Made by a program: the position numbers and the translations under genes. 64,000 nt of DNA, from positions 100,752 to 164,751 of the forward strand of contig JAOAHX010000002.1 in NCBI GenBank assembly GCA_026415035.1, given 5' to 3'. Under the pieces are notes generated by a model that was given only the letters and a program-made list of their open reading frames with translations, searched no databases and was not told the origin of the DNA. This document shows positions 8,573-17,908 of the stretch, piece by piece (the first letter of the stretch is position 1; every line of letters starts with the position of its first letter). The DNA comes from Thermodesulfobacteriota bacterium (GTDB lineage: Bacteria > Desulfobacterota > BSN033 > UBA1163).

Positions 8573-9886
8573 CTAACTCTCCGACCCGGGGCCCGGTAGC
8601 CTCTCCATTTTGACCTTGGAGATCCGCTGACCCACCATTTCAACGATGCGAAACCGTTTTCCTTCCACCTCGAGGGCCTCTCCAACGCTCGGTATTTTTT
8701 GCAGGGCAGACATGAGAAATCCACCCAAGGTTTCATACTCCGGAGATTCAGGCAAGACGATCTGATAGTCTTCTTTCAAATCCCTGAGGGTGATGGAGGG
8801 ATCGATCAGGAAGGTCCCGTCTTTCAACGGGATCACCGGGCTTTCAGTGTCATGTTCGTCCCGGATCTCCCCCACGATCTCCTCCAGGAGGTCTTCGATC
8901 GTCACCAACCCGGAGATCCCCCCATATTCGTCCACGACCAGCGCCATGTGAGTCCTCCGCTTCTGCATCTCTTTTAAAAGGAGGCTGATGTTCATCGTCT
9001 CCGGCACGAAAAAAGGGGGCCTCAGAATTTTTCGGAGGTCGACCTCGCCGGTCTTGCCGTAGAGGGTGAGGAAGTCTTTCGCGTTGAGGATCCCTCGGAT
9101 GTCGTTGAGCTCCTTCCCGTAAACGGGATAGCGGGAGAATTGTTCTTCCTCGATAAGGGCGAGGATCTCGCTGGGGGATCGGTCGATTTGGATGGCCACC
9201 ATCTGGGTGTCCGGGACCATCACCTCTTTGACAGACATGTCGGCGAACTCGAAGACGCTCTGGAGGATCTTTTCTTCGGTGGGTTCGAAGATCCCGTGTT
9301 TGCCGGCCTCTTTGATCAAGAGTTTCACCTCCTCTTCCGTGATGTAGGCCCTCTCGCTGAAAGGTTTTCTGCCGAACGGGGCAAGGACCAGGGAGGTGCT
9401 GAAGGTGAGGACCCTGACGAAGAGGGAGGCGACCTTCGAGAAGGCCTCGATGGGCCTTGCGGTCCACAGGCCGATCGTCTCGGGATGGGCGAGGGCGACC
9501 GATTTCGGGACGAGCTCTCCCAGGATGACCGAGACGTAGGTGATGAGGATCACCACGATCCCGATGGCGATGGGTTCGGCCGCCAGAGAGATCGTCCCGA
9601 TCGGAACCATCTGGAGGGCAGGTTTGATCACCTCGACGGCAGCCACCCCCCCGACCGCCGAAGCAAGGGCGCTCACCCCGGTGATGCCGATCTGAATCGT
9701 GGCCAGAAATCGGTCGGGATTTTCCTTCAGTTTGAGCAGGATATGGGCATTTTTCTTCCCGCTGGCCGCCAATTCCTGAACCTTGCTTTTTCGGGCGGTG
9801 ACGACAGCGATTTCAGTGCCCGCAAGGTAGCCGTTGAGGAGGATCAAGAAGAGGATCAGGAGCCCTTCTCCGAGGAGTTCTTGCAT
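8573..9886 (-). CDS. CNNM/HlyC-CorC-type membrane protein with CBS pair
   Basis: About 437 residues. The N-terminal DUF21/CNNM region (first 190 residues) has several membrane helices. Two CBS domains follow ([11 protein letters not shown] and the later [14 protein letters not shown]), then a C-terminal CorC_HlyC domain. Proteins of this layout are linked to magnesium or cobalt efflux; the older name hemolysin-like is misleading. I start at the ATG at 9886, which has GGGGG four bases upstream; ATG codons at 9901 and 9898 are in frame and add four or five residues. The gene is convergent with tldD and is followed on the same strand, upstream, by dapL. Confidence 0.88.
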   Translation of the reverse strand: MQELLGEGLLILFLILLNGYLAGTEIAVVTARKSKVQELAASGKKNAHILLKLKENPDRFLATIQIGITGVSALASAVGGVAAVEVIKPALQMVPIGTISLAAEPIAIGIVVILITYVSVILGELVPKSVALAHPETIGLWTARPIEAFSKVASLFVRVLTFSTSLVLAPFGRKPFSERAYITEEEVKLLIKEAGKHGIFEPTEEKILQSVFEFADMSVKEVMVPDTQMVAIQIDRSPSEILALIEEEQFSRYPVYGKELNDIRGILNAKDFLTLYGKTGEVDLRKILRPPFFVPETMNISLLLKEMQKRRTHMALVVDEYGGISGLVTIEDLLEEIVGEIRDEHDTESPVIPLKDGTFLIDPSITLRDLKEDYQIVLPESPEYETLGGFLMSALQKIPSVGEALEVEGKRFRIVEMVGQRISKVKMERLPGPGSES

Positions 9887-9996
9887 AGCGACCCCCATCA
9901 TGAAGTTGGAATGCGAAGGAGGAGGAAGCGTGGGAGAGAATTCCTTGGTGAGGTTCCATCGAGAGCGTCCAACCCCTTAGGAAGAGGAGACATCTT

Positions 9997-11163
9997 TCAA
10001 AAGCGGACCCGTTTGAGACGTTCGATGGCTTCTTGAAGCCTTGGCTCCGCTACGGTCAAGGCCATACGGATGTAACCCTCTCCAGCCTCCCCAAAGCCAT
10101 TTCCCGGCGTGGCGACGATCCCGGCCTGTTCGATCAAGAGGGTTGCAAACTGGGAGGAGGTATATCCCCGAGGGACTTTGATCCAGAGGTAGAAGGTGGC
10201 CTTGGGAGGGTCCACCTCCAGGCCGATCTCCTGAAGGCCCTTGACCATGAGGTCCCTTCGGCCTTCGTAAATTCGCATGAGCTCGGGGATGGGTGTCTCA
10301 TAGCGACTCAAGGCTTCGATCCCGGCCTCTTGGATGGCCTGAAAGAGGCCTGAATCGATATTGGTCTTGACCCGTCCCAACCCCGAGACAATGTCCGGGT
10401 TGCCCACGGCAAAGCCGATCCTCCAGCCGGTCATATTGAATGTTTTGGAGAGGCTGTGAAACTCGATTCCCACCTCTCTGGCTCCATCGATCTGGAAGAA
10501 GCTGAGGGGGCGGTACCCATCGAAGGCCAGTTCCGAGTAGGCGGCATCGTGGCAGACGATGATCCCGTATCGTTTGGCAAAGGCCACCACCTCCTCGAAG
10601 AAAGGTTTCTCGGCGATGGCGGCGGTCGGGTTGTTGGGATAGTTGAGGAAGAGGAGTTTGGCCCGCCCGGCCACCTCTTCTGGAATTTCGGAGAGTTTGG
10701 GGAGGAACCCGTTCTCTTTGAGGAGGGGCATGAAATAGGGGGTGCCCCCCGCAAAGAGGGTGGCCACCCGATAGACCGGATAACCCGGGCTTGGAACGAG
10801 GACGTAATCTCCTGGATCGACGAAGGCCAAGGGGAGATGGGCGATGCCCTCTTTGGTGCCGATGAGGGTGAGCACTTCGGTCGTGGGATCGAATCGGACG
10901 CCGAACCTCCTTTCGAACCACCGGGCCGCTGCGGTTCTGAACTCGATCATCCCCTCATAAGAGGGATAGTGGTGGTTTTTAGGATCCTGGATCGCTTCTT
11001 TCATGCGTTCGATGATGGGCTGCGGGGTTGAAAGATCGGGGTCTCCCACGCCCAGGTCGATTAAATCCATTCCCTTCTGCTTCATCTCCGCTTTCTTCTG
11101 GTCGATCTGGGCGAAGAGATAAGGGGGGATCTGTTGGATCCGTTTCGCCTTTTCGATTTTCAT
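9997..11163 (-). CDS. dapL: LL-diaminopimelate aminotransferase or close PLP aminotransferase
   Basis: 388 residues, fold-type I PLP aminotransferase. The Schiff-base lysine is K240 in SLSKTFNMTGWRIG, with the phosphate-binding Arg at 248. The NYPNNPT motif lies near 174-180 and the substrate carboxylate Arg is in the C-terminal RMAL segment. The N terminus (YLFAQIDQKKAEM...LIDLGVGDPDL) matches the DapL group that converts tetrahydrodipicolinate directly to LL-diaminopimelate for lysine and peptidoglycan synthesis. Paralogous aspartate or alanine aminotransferases share these features, so the assignment is probable, not certain. A promoter-like TTGAAT-17-TACATC lies at 11195-11223. Confidence 0.8.
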   Translation of the reverse strand: MKIEKAKRIQQIPPYLFAQIDQKKAEMKQKGMDLIDLGVGDPDLSTPQPIIERMKEAIQDPKNHHYPSYEGMIEFRTAAARWFERRFGVRFDPTTEVLTLIGTKEGIAHLPLAFVDPGDYVLVPSPGYPVYRVATLFAGGTPYFMPLLKENGFLPKLSEIPEEVAGRAKLLFLNYPNNPTAAIAEKPFFEEVVAFAKRYGIIVCHDAAYSELAFDGYRPLSFFQIDGAREVGIEFHSLSKTFNMTGWRIGFAVGNPDIVSGLGRVKTNIDSGLFQAIQEAGIEALSRYETPIPELMRIYEGRRDLMVKGLQEIGLEVDPPKATFYLWIKVPRGYTSSQFATLLIEQAGIVATPGNGFGEAGEGYIRMALTVAEPRLQEAIERLKRVRF

Positions 11164-11194
11164 CCGCCGCCCTCCTTCCGATCCGGTTTCGATA

Positions 11195-11223
11195 GATGTA
11201 TCCTAAGTTCCCTCGAAATTCAA
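11195..11223 (-). promoter_or_regulatory. Candidate promoter of dapL
   Basis: Read on the minus strand: TTGAAT (11218-11223), a 17-base spacer and TACATC (11195-11200). The leader would be about 25 bases and includes the purine-rich AGGGCGGCGG before ATG 11163. It is divergent from the promoter at 11260. Confidence 0.4.
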
Positions 11224-11259
11224 GACGATCGGGACAGGCCTTTTGAGGGGGTCGTTATA

Positions 11260-11289
11260 TTGACATCTTCCCCTTCGACCTATCATAAT
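11260..11289 (+). promoter_or_regulatory. Candidate promoter of the BamD-LptA-like gene, next to its start codon
   Basis: A perfect TTGACA at 11260-11265 is followed by TATCAT (15-base spacing) or CATAAT at 11284-11289 (18-base spacing). Either would place the transcript start within about ten bases of ATG 11301. No Shine-Dalgarno sequence is visible before that ATG. Confidence 0.45.
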
Positions 11290-11300
11290 AGTTGTTTATC

Positions 11301-12908
11301 ATGGTCGAAATCTTGCGATCCAGAAAACGGGTTCGTTCGCAACCCATCGCTCCGCCGATCGCCCTTCTCTTTCTCCTCCTCCTCAGCCTTTGGACCGGTT
11401 GCGCGAGCCAGGGAAAAGATCTTAAGACGATCAAGGGGGACCCCGAACTCCTCTATCGACAGGGGCTGGAGCGTTTCAACAAGAGGGATTACGCCGCAGC
11501 CCTGGAGATCTTCAATCAGATCAAATCGACCTTTCCCGACAGCCCGCCCTACACCCAATGGGCGGAGATCAAAGTCGGGGATTGCCACTTTTTCAAAAAG
11601 GAGTATGTGGAGGCCATCGCCGCCTACGAAGAGTTTAAAAAGACTCGTCCAACCCACGAAGACATCCCCTACGTCCTTTTTCAGATCGGGATGTCCTATT
11701 TCCACCAGATGCGGAGCCACGATCGGGATCAAACGTTCACCAAGAAGGCCCTTGCCAATTTCGAATATTTAGTGGCCAACACCCCCCCCAGCCTCTTCAC
11801 CGAAAAGGCCCTCGAGAAGATCGAGCTCTGCAAGAAGCAGCTGGCCGATCATGAATTCTACATCGGTTCGTTCTATTTCAAGCAAGGGAGATTTCAGGCC
11901 GCGGCCTCCCGTTTCGAAGGCCTTTTGGAGAACTATCCCAAGTGGGTGGAGGCGGAAAAGACCCTCTACCTCCTCGGAAGATGTTATCTCGAACTCGACC
12001 AGTGGGAGAAGGCGAGGGTGATTTTTACAAGGCTCGTGGAGGAATATCCTAAAAGCCCCCACGCCAAAGAGGCCAGGACCTTTCTGAATCAATCGGAGGA
12101 GAGAGGCCGCCTCCTTCAAAAAGGAAAGGCGAAAGAGGCAAAGAGGAAGGAGAAGATCGAATCTTTCTCCCTCGTCAAGTACGAAGAAGAGGGAAGGCGA
12201 CCCCTTGCCTTCGAAAGAACCCCGGTGGCTGTCTCCAAAAAGGAGACTTCTCCTCCCCCTTCCAAGCGACGAACCGAACGGACGGTTCCCCGAGGGGAGG
12301 AGAGGGAGCTCGCCCCGCCTAAAAAAGAGGAAGACGGAAAGGGGACGAAAGAGGCTTTGAAGATAGACCTTAAGCCCGAGGAGGAAAGGCGGGTGGCTGC
12401 CCTTCCACCTCCCGGGTTGCGGCCCGAACCGAAAGAGACGAGCCTGCCGGAGAGGGAGGCTAAACCGGGGTCAAGAGAGCTTCCCTTGGAGGGGATGGGA
12501 GAGCCCATCGACATCACCTCGGACCGCGTCGAGAGCTTTTCGAAGGAGAATCGGATCCTCTTCAAGGGGAATGTCGTCGCCCGGCAGAAGGACGTGGTGA
12601 TCTATTCCGATTCGCTCGAAGCCCTGATCCTCGACGGTGGAAAGGGGATCGACAAGGTGATTGCCGGTGGGAACGTTAAGATTCAGCAGGGAGCCCGGAT
12701 GGCCAGCTCGGAGAAGGCCGTTTTTCACAATCGAGATCAGAAGATCTTTCTCTCGGGAGATCCGAAGATGTGGGAAGGAGAGAATATGGTCACGGGCGAG
12801 GAGATCGTCTTCGATCTCGCCAAGAATCGGGTCGAGGTCCGGGGTGGGCCGGGGGGCAGGGGAAAGGTGAGGGTCCTGCCGGGTGGCGAAATGCCCATTC
12901 CCAAATAA
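11301..12908 (+). CDS. Lipoprotein fusing a BamD/TPR-like region to an LptA/OstA domain
   Basis: 535 residues. The signal peptide has a basic N terminus, a Leu-rich core and a lipobox-like WTGC with Cys34. Residues about 50-275 hold TPR units in the BamD/YfiO style (LYRQGLERFNKRDYAAALEIF, repeated YFKQGRF and YLLGRCYLELDQWEKA patterns). Residues about 275-400 are a Lys/Glu/Pro-rich linker. From residue 400 the sequence is LptA/OstA-like, with ITSDRVESF, FKGNVVARQKDVVIYSD, GNVKIQQGARMASSEKAVF and VTGEEIVFDLAKN. BamD belongs to the outer-membrane protein insertion complex, and LptA bridges lipopolysaccharide to the outer membrane; both in one chain is unusual. ffh follows 27 bases downstream. 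An in-frame TTG at 11292 is an alternative start. No frameshift or internal stop separates the two parts. Confidence 0.82.
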   Translation: MVEILRSRKRVRSQPIAPPIALLFLLLLSLWTGCASQGKDLKTIKGDPELLYRQGLERFNKRDYAAALEIFNQIKSTFPDSPPYTQWAEIKVGDCHFFKKEYVEAIAAYEEFKKTRPTHEDIPYVLFQIGMSYFHQMRSHDRDQTFTKKALANFEYLVANTPPSLFTEKALEKIELCKKQLADHEFYIGSFYFKQGRFQAAASRFEGLLENYPKWVEAEKTLYLLGRCYLELDQWEKARVIFTRLVEEYPKSPHAKEARTFLNQSEERGRLLQKGKAKEAKRKEKIESFSLVKYEEEGRRPLAFERTPVAVSKKETSPPPSKRRTERTVPRGEERELAPPKKEEDGKGTKEALKIDLKPEEERRVAALPPPGLRPEPKETSLPEREAKPGSRELPLEGMGEPIDITSDRVESFSKENRILFKGNVVARQKDVVIYSDSLEALILDGGKGIDKVIAGGNVKIQQGARMASSEKAVFHNRDQKIFLSGDPKMWEGENMVTGEEIVFDLAKNRVEVRGGPGGRGKVRVLPGGEMPIPK

Positions 12909-12935
12909 AAATGAAAAGGCCGCGGGTGACCGACG

Positions 12936-14276
12936 ATGTTCGATAGTCTCTCGTCAAAATTGGAGTCCATTTTTAAGAAGCTCCGGGGCCACGGAAAATT
13001 GACGGAGCAGAATATTCAGGAGGCCCTCAAAGAGGTGAGGGTCGCCCTTCTCGAAGCCGATGTAAATTTTAAGGTGGTGAAAGACTTCATCCAGTCCGTC
13101 CAGGCCAGGGCGATCGGCCAGGAGGTGATGGAGAGCCTGACGCCCGCACAGCAGATGATCAAGATCGTCAAGGAGGAATTGACCCATTTGATGGGCGGCC
13201 AGGAGCAGAGGATTCAGCTTTCCGGAAGCCCGCCCGTGCCGATCCTGCTGGTCGGACTGCACGGTTGCGGCAAGACGACCACTGCGGCCAAACTGGCCCG
13301 CTACTTCCAACAGATGAAGAAACGGCCCTACCTCGTCCCCGCAGATGTCTATCGGCCCGCAGCGATCGAGCAGCTTCAGAGATTGGGCGAGGAACTCAAG
13401 GTCGATTTTTACCGGCCGGGGCCCTCCCAAACCCCCGTCGAGATCTGCCTCAAGGCGAGGGAGGCAGCCCTTAAAGGTGGGTACGATCTGATGCTGGTCG
13501 ATACGGCTGGGAGACTCCACATCGATGAAGCCCTCATGCTCGAATTGAAGGAGATCAAGACCCAACTCAAACCGAGGGAGGTCCTCCTCGTCGCCGATGC
13601 CATGACCGGGCAGGATGCCGTCAATGTGGCCAAAAGTTTCAATGAACGGCTGGGGATCGACGGGATCATCCTTACCAAAATGGACGGGGATGCCCGGGGA
13701 GGGGCCGCCCTTTCGATCAAGGCCGTGACCCAGAAGCCGATCAAATTTGTCGGGGTGGGCGAGAAGCTCGATGCCCTTGAGATCTTCCACCCCGACCGGA
13801 TGGCCTCCAGGATCTTGGGGATGGGAGATATCCTCACCCTGATCGAGAAGGCCGAGGCCGCCTTCGATGAAAAGCAGGCCAAAGAGATAGAGAGGAAGAT
13901 TCGAAAGGATGCCTTCACCCTCGAGGACTTTCGGGACCAGTTGCGGCAGATTCGCAAGATGGGCTCTCTCGAATCGATCCTAAGCATGATCCCGGGCCTG
14001 CCTAAGAGGATGAAAGGGCTGGCCGGCCTCGAGATCGACGAAAAAGAGCTGGGGAGAGTGGAGGCGATCATCAACTCGATGACCCCCGAGGAGAGGGCCA
14101 ATTACACGATTATTAACGGGAGCAGGCGTCTCAGGATCGCGGCCGGCAGTGGAACGAGCGTCCAGGAGGTCAACCGCCTCCTCAAACAGTACGCCCAGGC
14201 CCGTAAGATGATGAAACAATTCACCAAGCTTAGCGGGAAGGGGATGGGAAGAGGACGCATGCCCTTCTTCTCATAG
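12936..14276 (+). CDS. ffh: Signal recognition particle GTPase Ffh (SRP54)
   Basis: 446 residues in N, G and M domains. The P-loop is GLHGCGKT at 107-114; bacterial Ffh usually reads GxQGSGKT, so the His and Cys are small departures. The DTAGR motif, TKMDGDARGG and the closing GxGEKxDxLE are present. The C-terminal M domain is shorter in methionine than usual but keeps the RRLRIAAGSGTSVQEVN signal. It binds signal peptides of nascent membrane proteins and 4.5S RNA and docks with FtsY. It starts the run into rpsP, and ffh-rpsP is a common bacterial order. Confidence 0.97.
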   Translation: MFDSLSSKLESIFKKLRGHGKLTEQNIQEALKEVRVALLEADVNFKVVKDFIQSVQARAIGQEVMESLTPAQQMIKIVKEELTHLMGGQEQRIQLSGSPPVPILLVGLHGCGKTTTAAKLARYFQQMKKRPYLVPADVYRPAAIEQLQRLGEELKVDFYRPGPSQTPVEICLKAREAALKGGYDLMLVDTAGRLHIDEALMLELKEIKTQLKPREVLLVADAMTGQDAVNVAKSFNERLGIDGIILTKMDGDARGGAALSIKAVTQKPIKFVGVGEKLDALEIFHPDRMASRILGMGDILTLIEKAEAAFDEKQAKEIERKIRKDAFTLEDFRDQLRQIRKMGSLESILSMIPGLPKRMKGLAGLEIDEKELGRVEAIINSMTPEERANYTIINGSRRLRIAAGSGTSVQEVNRLLKQYAQARKMMKQFTKLSGKGMGRGRMPFFS

Positions 14277-14354
14277 ATCCCTCGGTTCAACACGGGTTGA
14301 AGCTCTGATGGTTTTTTAAGGACAATCCTTCGGAAGGAGGTGGGATCAAACCGC

Positions 14355-14624
14355 ATGGCGACATCGATGAGATTGATGAGGTTTGGCAGCAAGAAGAGAC
14401 CCTATTACCGGATTGTGGTGGCAGACCGCCGCTCCCCGAGAGATGGGCGTTTCATTGAACAGATCGGAACTTACGATCCTCGAAAGGACCCAGCGGAAGT
14501 CCGGATCAAGGAAGAGAAGGCCATCCAATGGCTGAAGCGAGGGGCTCAGCCCACTCCGACCGTCCGTCAGCTTCTGCTCCGCTCAGGGGTCACGAGCAGG
14601 CTGGGAGGGGAAAAAGCGGCTTAA
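14355..14624 (+). CDS. rpsP: 30S ribosomal protein bS16
   Basis: 89 residues with the bS16 core [27 protein letters not shown] and YDP. I start at ATG 14355; AAGGAGGT at 14333-14341 is somewhat far upstream, but starting earlier would add residues not seen in the family. It assembles early into the 30S subunit body. A weak hairpin (TTCAAC/GTTGAA at 14286-14301) precedes it. Confidence 0.95.
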   Translation: MATSMRLMRFGSKKRPYYRIVVADRRSPRDGRFIEQIGTYDPRKDPAEVRIKEEKAIQWLKRGAQPTPTVRQLLLRSGVTSRLGGEKAA

Positions 14625-14695
14625 AAAGGCTCTTCGCCTCGGCCTGACTCGGTAGGGATCTCTCCGGGAAGGAAGCAACGATAGGAGGTGGAAGG

Positions 14696-14932
14696 ATGAC
14701 GGGAAAAGAGCTGATCGAGTTTATCGCAAAGGCGTTGGTCGACCATCCGGAGCAGGTCAAGGTTTCTGAAGTGGAGGGCGAGAAGACCTCGGTGATCGAG
14801 CTTTCGGTCGCCAAGGAGGATTTGGGGAAGATCATCGGCAAGCAGGGCCGGACGGCGAGGGCGATCCGGGTGATCCTGGGGGCGGCCTCGGCCAATCTGG
14901 GGAAACGCTTCGTCCTCGAAATTATCGAATAG
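14696..14932 (+). CDS. khpA: KH-domain RNA-binding protein KhpA
   Basis: 78 residues. A single KH domain with the GKQG loop at 48-51 in an [16 protein letters not shown] context. KhpA is a small RNA-binding protein that sits between rpsP and rimM in many bacteria and has been linked to cell-shape and translation control. The start ATG 14696 has AGGAGGTGGAAGG upstream. The order rpsP-khpA-rimM-trmD supports the call. Confidence 0.93.
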   Translation: MTGKELIEFIAKALVDHPEQVKVSEVEGEKTSVIELSVAKEDLGKIIGKQGRTARAIRVILGAASANLGKRFVLEIIE

Positions 14933-14938
14933 GCACCC

Positions 14939-15463
14939 ATGGAGGAGGAGTTCCATCCCATCGGGAGGGTGATCAAACCCCATGGTGTGAGAGGCAAGGT
15001 CAAGATCGACTACTACGGGGAGACGGCCTCTCGTTTTCCTTATCGAAGGATCTTCATCCGAGACCTCACCGGAAAGCCGACCCCCTTCGAAGTCCTGGAG
15101 GTCATCCCTCACCCACCCCGGTTCATCCTGAAGCTGAAAGGGATCGAAACGATCGAGGAGGCCGAGCCGCTGCTCGGGAGGGAGGTCCTCCTCCCCCGCA
15201 GAGATTTTCCGCCGCTTCAAGAGGATGAATTTTACTGGTTCGAGATCATCGGAATGGCGGTGGAGACCGAAACAGGCAGAAGGATCGGAAGGGTGAAGGG
15301 AATCTTCCCGACCGGTGCCAACGACGTCTACATCGTCCAGGGAAAGAGGAGGGAGATCTTCCTGCCGGCCATCGAACCCGTCATCCGAGAGATCGATCGT
15401 CAGAAGAAGGTGATCCGGGTGGCATGGATGGAGGGGTTGTGGGAGGAAGAAGATGAGGTTTGA
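14939..15463 (+). CDS. rimM: Ribosome maturation factor RimM
   Basis: 174 residues with the N-terminal RimM beta-barrel ([16 protein letters not shown]) and the C-terminal PRC-like barrel (FYWFEIIGM...[18 protein letters not shown], then [12 protein letters not shown]). RimM binds bS19 and helps 30S head assembly. It begins six bases after khpA and overlaps trmD by 11 bases, so the genes are translationally coupled. Confidence 0.95.
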   Translation: MEEEFHPIGRVIKPHGVRGKVKIDYYGETASRFPYRRIFIRDLTGKPTPFEVLEVIPHPPRFILKLKGIETIEEAEPLLGREVLLPRRDFPPLQEDEFYWFEIIGMAVETETGRRIGRVKGIFPTGANDVYIVQGKRREIFLPAIEPVIREIDRQKKVIRVAWMEGLWEEEDEV

Positions 15464-16196
15464 CCTCCTCACCCTCTTCCCGGAGATGTTCACCTCGGTC
15501 TTCCAGGTCTCCATCTTGGGCAAGGCGATCGAAAGGGGAAGGATCCAGGTTCGAACGATCAACCTCCGGGATTTTGCCCAGGACAAACATCGCACGGTCG
15601 ATGACACCCCCTACGGGGGAGGCCAAGGGATGGTGATGAAGGTCGAACCCATCGCCCGAGCGATCGAACAGGTCAAGGCCGAGGACCCTTCCACATGGGT
15701 GATCTACCTCACCCCTGAAGGAAAGGTGCTGACTCAGGAAAAGGTGAGGGAGCTGGCCTCCCGGAGCCACCTCCTTCTGCTCTGCGGGAGATACGAAGGA
15801 GTGGATGAGCGGGTCAGAGCGTTGTTCATCGATGAGGAGATCTCCATCGGAGATTATGTCCTTACCGGGGGAGAATTGGCTGCGATGGTGCTGATCGATG
15901 CCGTGGCCCGTCTGATACCCGGCGTTCTGGGATCAGCCCGTTCCGCCGAAGAGGACTCCTTCTCCCATTCTCTGTTGGAGTATCCCCAATATACCCGACC
16001 CCCGGACTTTAGGGGGCATCGAGTGCCCGAAGTCCTTCTTTCGGGGGATCACCAAGCGATCGCCCTCTGGCGAAGAAGGGAGGCCCTGAGGAGGACTTGG
16101 AGGCGGAGGCCGGACCTCCTGGGGAAGGCCACCCTGTCCGAGGCCGACCGGAAATTATTGGAGGAGATCAAGCTCGAAGAAGGAGGTCAACGGTAG
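15453..16196 (+). CDS. trmD: tRNA (guanine-N1)-methyltransferase TrmD
   Basis: 247 residues of the SPOUT fold. Recognisable segments are [11 protein letters not shown], the GGGQGMVMK loop, [13 protein letters not shown], the knot region [26 protein letters not shown], and YPQYTRP. It methylates G37 of tRNAs that read codons starting with C, which prevents +1 frameshifting. It is followed by a second SPOUT methyltransferase gene 15 bases later. Confidence 0.97.
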   Translation: MRFDLLTLFPEMFTSVFQVSILGKAIERGRIQVRTINLRDFAQDKHRTVDDTPYGGGQGMVMKVEPIARAIEQVKAEDPSTWVIYLTPEGKVLTQEKVRELASRSHLLLLCGRYEGVDERVRALFIDEEISIGDYVLTGGELAAMVLIDAVARLIPGVLGSARSAEEDSFSHSLLEYPQYTRPPDFRGHRVPEVLLSGDHQAIALWRRREALRRTWRRRPDLLGKATLSEADRKLLEEIKLEEGGQR

Positions 16197-16211
16197 GGGG
16201 GAAACGAGGCG

Positions 16212-16817
16212 ATGGCGTCAAACCTCTACATCGGGTTGGTCCATTACCCGGTCTACGGGAAGAGGCGAGAGGTGATCGCGACCGCCGTCACCTCCTTTGA
16301 CATCCATGACATTTCTCGGTGCGCCCGGACCTTTGGACTGGGAGGGTATTTTATCATCACTCCCCTTGAAAGCCAGATCGAATTGGTCCAAAGGATCCTC
16401 CGTCACTGGGACCAGGGCGAGGGGGCGCTCTATAATCCGACCCGAAAGGAGTCGCTCTCCCTCGTCAGGGTCTCTCGGAGTATCGAGGAGGCAGAGGAGG
16501 AGATTTATCGATGTCATCGGATGAGGGCGAGGACGGTTGCGACGGGGGCAAAACCCTATCCGGGGGCCGTTCCATTTGAGGCCCTGAAAGAGCTCCTCAA
16601 GCAAGGGGAGATCCCCTATCTTCTCCTCTTCGGAACGGGGTGGGGGTTGACCCAGGAGGTGAAGGAGCGGTGCGACTTGGTATTGGCACCCATCGAAGGG
16701 AAAGGTTATAATCACCTCTCGGTTCGATCCGCGGTGGCCATCATCTTGGATCGACTCCTGGGCGATCGTCCCAACCCTGACAGGGCTTCGCCTTCTGGAA
16801 TCGGACCCAGGGGATGA
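16212..16817 (+). CDS. TM1570-like SPOUT RNA methyltransferase
   Basis: 201 residues matching the putative SAM-dependent RNA methyltransferase family of Thermotoga TM1570: LYIGLVHYPVYGKRREVIATAVTS as separate early strands, DIHDISRCARTFG, and late LLLFGTGWGLTQEV plus IEGKGYNHLSVRSAVAIILDRLLG. The C-terminal glycine-rich stretch would form the trefoil knot. In some bacteria a homologue is fused to TrmD; here it is a separate gene directly downstream of trmD, which fits a tRNA substrate. The substrate has not been assigned for this family member. Confidence 0.85.
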   Translation: MASNLYIGLVHYPVYGKRREVIATAVTSFDIHDISRCARTFGLGGYFIITPLESQIELVQRILRHWDQGEGALYNPTRKESLSLVRVSRSIEEAEEEIYRCHRMRARTVATGAKPYPGAVPFEALKELLKQGEIPYLLLFGTGWGLTQEVKERCDLVLAPIEGKGYNHLSVRSAVAIILDRLLGDRPNPDRASPSGIGPRG

Positions 16818-16840
16818 TCCCAGGCTAAACCCTATTCCCT

Positions 16841-16863
16841 CGCGAAGGTCGCCTTCGCGTTTT
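16841..16863 (+). terminator. Intrinsic-terminator-like hairpin ahead of rplS
   Basis: CGCGAAGG (16841-16848) pairs perfectly with CCTTCGCG (16852-16859) around a three-base loop, followed by TTTT. It may end the rimM-trmD transcript or act as an rplS leader element that lowers L19 output relative to the upstream genes. Confidence 0.6.
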
Positions 16864-16889
16864 GCAGGAGATTGGAAGGGAGAGTCGTC

Positions 16890-17243
16890 ATGAACACGAT
16901 CGAGCTTATCGAAAGGGAACAGTTGAGGACGGACCTGATGCCCTTCAAGGTGGGCGACACGGTCAGGGTCCACGTGAAGATTGTCGAGGGAGACAAAGAG
17001 AGGATCCAGCCTTTTGAGGGTGTGGTCATTCGGAAAAAGGCCGGTGGGGTTCGGGCCAGCTTCACCGTACGAAAAGTCTCCTACGGCATCGGGGTCGAGA
17101 GGATCTTCCCCCTCCACTCCCCGAGAATCGACCGGATCGATGTGATCAACAGGGGCAAGGTGAGGCGGGCCAAGCTCTTTTATCTCAGAAAGCTGAAGGG
17201 CAAGGCCGCCAGGATACGGGGAGAAAAGAAGCAGGAGGGTTGA
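16890..17243 (+). CDS. rplS: 50S ribosomal protein bL19
   Basis: 117 residues. The family core is clear: [29 protein letters not shown], then [26 protein letters not shown] and [18 protein letters not shown]. bL19 sits at the 30S-50S interface. ATG 16890 chosen; an in-frame TTG at 16872 would add six residues not seen in the family. Just upstream is the hairpin at 16841. Confidence 0.97.
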   Translation: MNTIELIEREQLRTDLMPFKVGDTVRVHVKIVEGDKERIQPFEGVVIRKKAGGVRASFTVRKVSYGIGVERIFPLHSPRIDRIDVINRGKVRRAKLFYLRKLKGKAARIRGEKKQEG

Positions 17244-17254
17244 CGACCTCATCC

Positions 17255-17890
17255 ATGCTCTTCCCTGACCTTTCGAGGCAACCCACGGATTATTTCGAAA
17301 AGCTCTATCACGGTCGGGGATACCGCCGGATCGCAGGGATCGATGAGGCGGGCCGGGGCCCTCTGGCCGGTCCCGTCGTGGCCGCCGCGGTCGTCCTTCC
17401 AGAGGAGGGTCTCGATTTGAAACTCTTCGATTCGAAACAGATCCCCTCCAAAAAGAGGGATGAACTCTACCAGCACATCCTCGAGAGGGCCTTGGGAATC
17501 GGCATCGGGATTGTATCCCCTCACGAGATCGACCGGTTGAATATCCTCCAGGCGACGCTCAAGGCCATGGTCCAGGCGGTCGAGACGCTGCCCTTCGAAC
17601 CCGACCTCCTCCTGATCGATGGCCGACACAGGCTCCCCCTCTCCATGCCGCAGCAGCCCCTCTGTAAAGGAGACAGGACGTGCAACTCCATTGCCGCCGC
17701 CTCCATCGTGGCCAAGGTGACCCGGGATGGTCTCATGATGGAAGGACATCGTAGGTACCCCCAGTATAATTTTGCCAAACACAAAGGCTACGGGACCGCC
17801 GAACACCGGAAGGCGATCGAACGATACGGGGTCTGTGAGCTTCACCGGAAAACCTTTCGGGGGGTCAAGGAATATCTGCGAGAGGCATAA
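17255..17890 (+). CDS. rnhB: Ribonuclease HII
   Basis: 211 residues. The first catalytic pair is D30-E31 in GIDEAGRGPLAG; the third acid is in LLIDG and the fourth in KVTRD. The C-terminal YPQYNFAKHKGYGTAEH segment is diagnostic. It cleaves the RNA strand of RNA/DNA hybrids and single ribonucleotides in DNA. The frame opens at TTG 17240, overlapping the rplS stop; ATG 17255 is preferred because AGGAGG at 17232-17237 lies too close to the TTG, though it is rather distant from the ATG. Confidence 0.95.
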   Translation: MLFPDLSRQPTDYFEKLYHGRGYRRIAGIDEAGRGPLAGPVVAAAVVLPEEGLDLKLFDSKQIPSKKRDELYQHILERALGIGIGIVSPHEIDRLNILQATLKAMVQAVETLPFEPDLLLIDGRHRLPLSMPQQPLCKGDRTCNSIAAASIVAKVTRDGLMMEGHRRYPQYNFAKHKGYGTAEHRKAIERYGVCELHRKTFRGVKEYLREA

Positions 17891-17908
17891 GCCGAAAGAT
17901 TTAAGGAG

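Noticed and set aside
9140..10036. 298-codon plus-strand frame opposite the CNNM protein
   Set aside because: Asp/Gly-rich antisense shadow; the minus-strand gene has clear CBS domains.
14281..14320. Possible terminator between ffh and rpsP
   Set aside because: The TTCAAC/GTTGAA stem is short and lies about ten bases from the T run; at most a weak leader hairpin.
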